A DNA stretch of 64,000 nt from Mactromeris polynyma. Lineage: Eukaryota; Mollusca; Bivalvia; Venerida; Mactridae. The position numbers and the translations under genes are program-made. The stretch is from NCBI GenBank assembly GCA_032209605.1, contig JASFXZ010000001.1:11302256-11366255 (forward strand), read 5' to 3'. How positions within the stretch are numbered: position 1 is the first letter of the stretch; each line of letters starts with the position of its first letter. The notes beneath the pieces were generated by a model. That model had not been told where the DNA came from, ran no database searches, and worked only from the letters and a program-made list of their open reading frames with translations. Positions 61,650-64,000 of this stretch are shown here, piece after piece.

Positions 61650-62010
61650 CACACAGTTCATGAAAACATTTATCGCTCATGAAAACATCCATACAGTTCA
61701 TGAAATCATCCATACACGGTTCATAAAATCATCCATACAGTTCATGAACTCATCAATACAGTTAATGGAAACATTCATACCGTTCATGAAAACATGCATA
61801 CAGTTCACGAAAACCTTCATAACGCTCATTAAAACTTTCATACAGTTCATGAATACATTCATATAGTTCATGAAAACATCCATATAGTTCACGAAAACCT
61901 TCATGTCGCTCATAAAAACATTCATACAGTTCATGAATACATTCATATTGATCATGAAAACATCCATATAGTTCATGAATACATGTATTCATATAGCTCA
62001 TGAAAACTTT
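61650..62010 (+). repeat. Minisatellite, 21-bp-type unit
   Basis: About 14 imperfect units of the type CATACAGTTCATGAAAACATC, with variants of 21-27 bp. Lengths divisible by 3 keep frames open on both strands (periodic peptides such as FMNCMNV); no gene is implied. Confidence 0.92.
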
Positions 62011-64000
62011 CAGAGTCATTCATTTTTAACACTCCTTCAATTACACTCCTATATTACATTTGGAGCAAATTGATAAAACAAACACATAATTTTATATTTC
62101 CTCTTTATACTGATCAACATTTCTACAGAGCTCAGCATGGAAGGGAAATAATCGGGTTATTTATACTCTTTCATTTCATAGTATTGTATTATTCAAATGT
62201 TCTGTATTAAAATGTAATAAAATTGTTCAACCGAAGTTTTGTTAATATTTATTATTATTTTCCTTTCACGTAGGTGCACAAATCGTTAAACGCTAGTTTC
62301 ACTACATATGTCTGTCTCTGATAGATTGATTTCGGTAAGGCTGTACGTGGTACATGATTGCTAATAAATACTTAAAACCCATGACAGACACACAAACACT
62401 CGTGATAACGTATTAATAGTGAACTATTATTTCATCTCTGTCTCCTTGTGTTGTTGGTACCAGGCAATACGTGTAGTACACAGTTTCACATTGTATCATA
62501 CACCTAGTACAAACTGCATCACACTATTCAATTTGTTCTATATAAGTTAACACAGTCCTGTATCATACAGGCAACATAAGCAAATTGGTTTTACAATAAT
62601 AATTGAACTGTCACAGTGACACTGGGTAAACGACATTACAATGTTTAATTTTAAAAGATTATTTAGAATACATCTTTTTTAATTTAACATATTTCCAACT
62701 ATAGATCAATATTATCAGTGTTTAATTTTTGATTGTTTGATTGACTGATTGATTGTGACAGTGGTTAATTTGTATCATATATCATTGTCGGTGCTTAATC
62801 ATTGATTACCCAAGTACTAAATATGATAGTGAAAAACCCGTATTACAAAAAGTCATAAAAATAACAAATTTTAGTTCACTTATGCCTATACATTATGAAT
62901 ACTTTTACAACAATTAATGTACTCTTAATAATTGCTTACCAACCATAACACAGGCAGTGAAAGCAGTGCATATACTCTGTCAAAAGCAAATGAAAAGAAA
63001 TATTGGAGAAAAAATTCCCATACCAAAATTAAAATATACAAATATGGATTATTTGTAACCAGGACGCTTTATGCATATAACACATTAAACTGAAAAAGGA
63101 TATTACTTTAAATTATCTACAATGAGTTTTACTGCTTTGTAAAGACTGAGCATAATATTTGCGTACAACTTGTTCTACAGTGTACAATCGATGAAGCAAA
63201 CTAAGTTTGATCCAAAACTGTTTACCTTCGGAACAGCAAAGGCACCCATGTCGCTAAGCCTTGTATTGTAGACATTCACGGAGTCGTGTGAGGCATCAAT
63301 TGTTCTCCCATGTTATTGTACTATTATTTATTTTAAAAACTTGAAAGGACTGTTCGACTCGTTTGTTAATATGTAACCAGATATTCAAATGTGTTGTTTA
63401 TTGATGTGACATCTCTGGTCCATGGCGAATACAAATCTTATCAATTTATTCTGAGTAGTTTGTTTTCAATACTTGAGTCAAACTATTCAAAAGCAAAGTT
63501 AACAAGAAGCATGTGCAGTACGTGGATTAAAATATCTTGTTCTGATGAGTGAATTATAAAATATAAATCTCCATGCGCATCTTTATCTGCAAGGAACATG
63601 TTCGCTATTAAATAGTTCACATACCAGGAATATACTGAGTTTGTCAATGAGATAAAACTACAGTTATTTACCATTGTCACAAAACAAACCGCGACTATAT
63701 TTTGCCGCGAAAGACGAATGCGGCAAATAAACAACCAACGTCATAATCATATTATAAACTTGATCAAACTAATAAAAGTATTGTCAAATTGCATGAACTT
63801 CGAAATTAATAATCACTGGCACAAGCAAAATGTCGCTGAGTCACCGGGTCGACAACCTAGGTCGTATTTAATTATGTAATCTGACAATTGTCATTATACC
63901 TTACACAAATACATGAACTTTACATATTTCCTGTTTTATATATATCGGTATAATATACCCTTCCTGTATGTAAAGAATTAAGATCTGTCGATTGCCGACT
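62011..64000. other. Intergenic, no gene seen
   Basis: AT-rich sequence. Open frames up to 83 codons (63483-63734, minus strand) have no domain or good splice signals. Confidence 0.45.

Noticed and set aside
61597..62019. Met/Phe-rich repeat peptides on both strands
   Set aside because: They result from a 21-bp-type minisatellite with lengths divisible by three.

Overview
The window is AT-rich animal DNA, and the organism is most likely a mollusc, perhaps a bivalve. Three things point to this. The genes have many short exons with GT-AG introns. tRNA-derived SINEs, hAT and mariner-like elements, dead LINEs and minisatellites are dense. There is also a dispersed repeat (about 11.13-12.47 kb) whose wording I recall from bivalve genomes; that recollection cannot be checked here. 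There is no operon structure and nothing bacterial.

Two protein-coding genes can be reconstructed, both on the + strand. (1) PPWD1, a spliceosomal WD40-repeat/cyclophilin protein, spans 31071-44294. It has 17 exons, every intron is GT-AG, the phases are consistent, and the exons add up to 1842 nt (613 aa). All cyclophilin active-site residues are present. (2) A copper-transporter (CTR/SLC31)-like gene spans 54197-58526 in 4 exons (1074 nt, 357 aa). It keeps the M-x3-M motif of TM2 and the G-x3-G motif of TM3, but has a very short N-terminus and an unusual Ser/Arg-rich cytoplasmic tail of about 218 residues. A possible alternative last exon lies at 59877-59967. The two genes have no evident functional link.

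Layout. 1-31 kb is repeat-rich with no complete gene: a 389-bp near-identical duplication (837/1646), a 30-bp minisatellite (4.06-5.6 kb), SINEs, a hAT element nested in an older repeat (11259-12010), a second 30-bp minisatellite (15.8-18.7 kb), a hAT element with perfect ends (18940-20190), a transposase fragment (21.75-22.0 kb) and two dead LINEs (24.4-25.4 and 29.7-30.8 kb). A few weak minus-strand exon candidates (2371-2550, 7114-7169, 11018-11080) hint at a fragmented or unrecognised gene. 31-44.5 kb is PPWD1, with MITEs, SINEs, a foldback element and a SINE-derived VNTR in its introns. 45.1-46.6 kb is a minisatellite. 46.6-54 kb holds no recognisable gene. 54-58.5 kb is the CTR-like gene. 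58.5-64 kb is non-coding apart from the candidate exon, a MITE and a 21-bp-type repeat.

I did not find a new multi-gene system. The best leads are the long-tailed CTR-like gene, the two hAT elements that each keep a single host-like or BED exon, and the MITEs that carry paired CRE sites.
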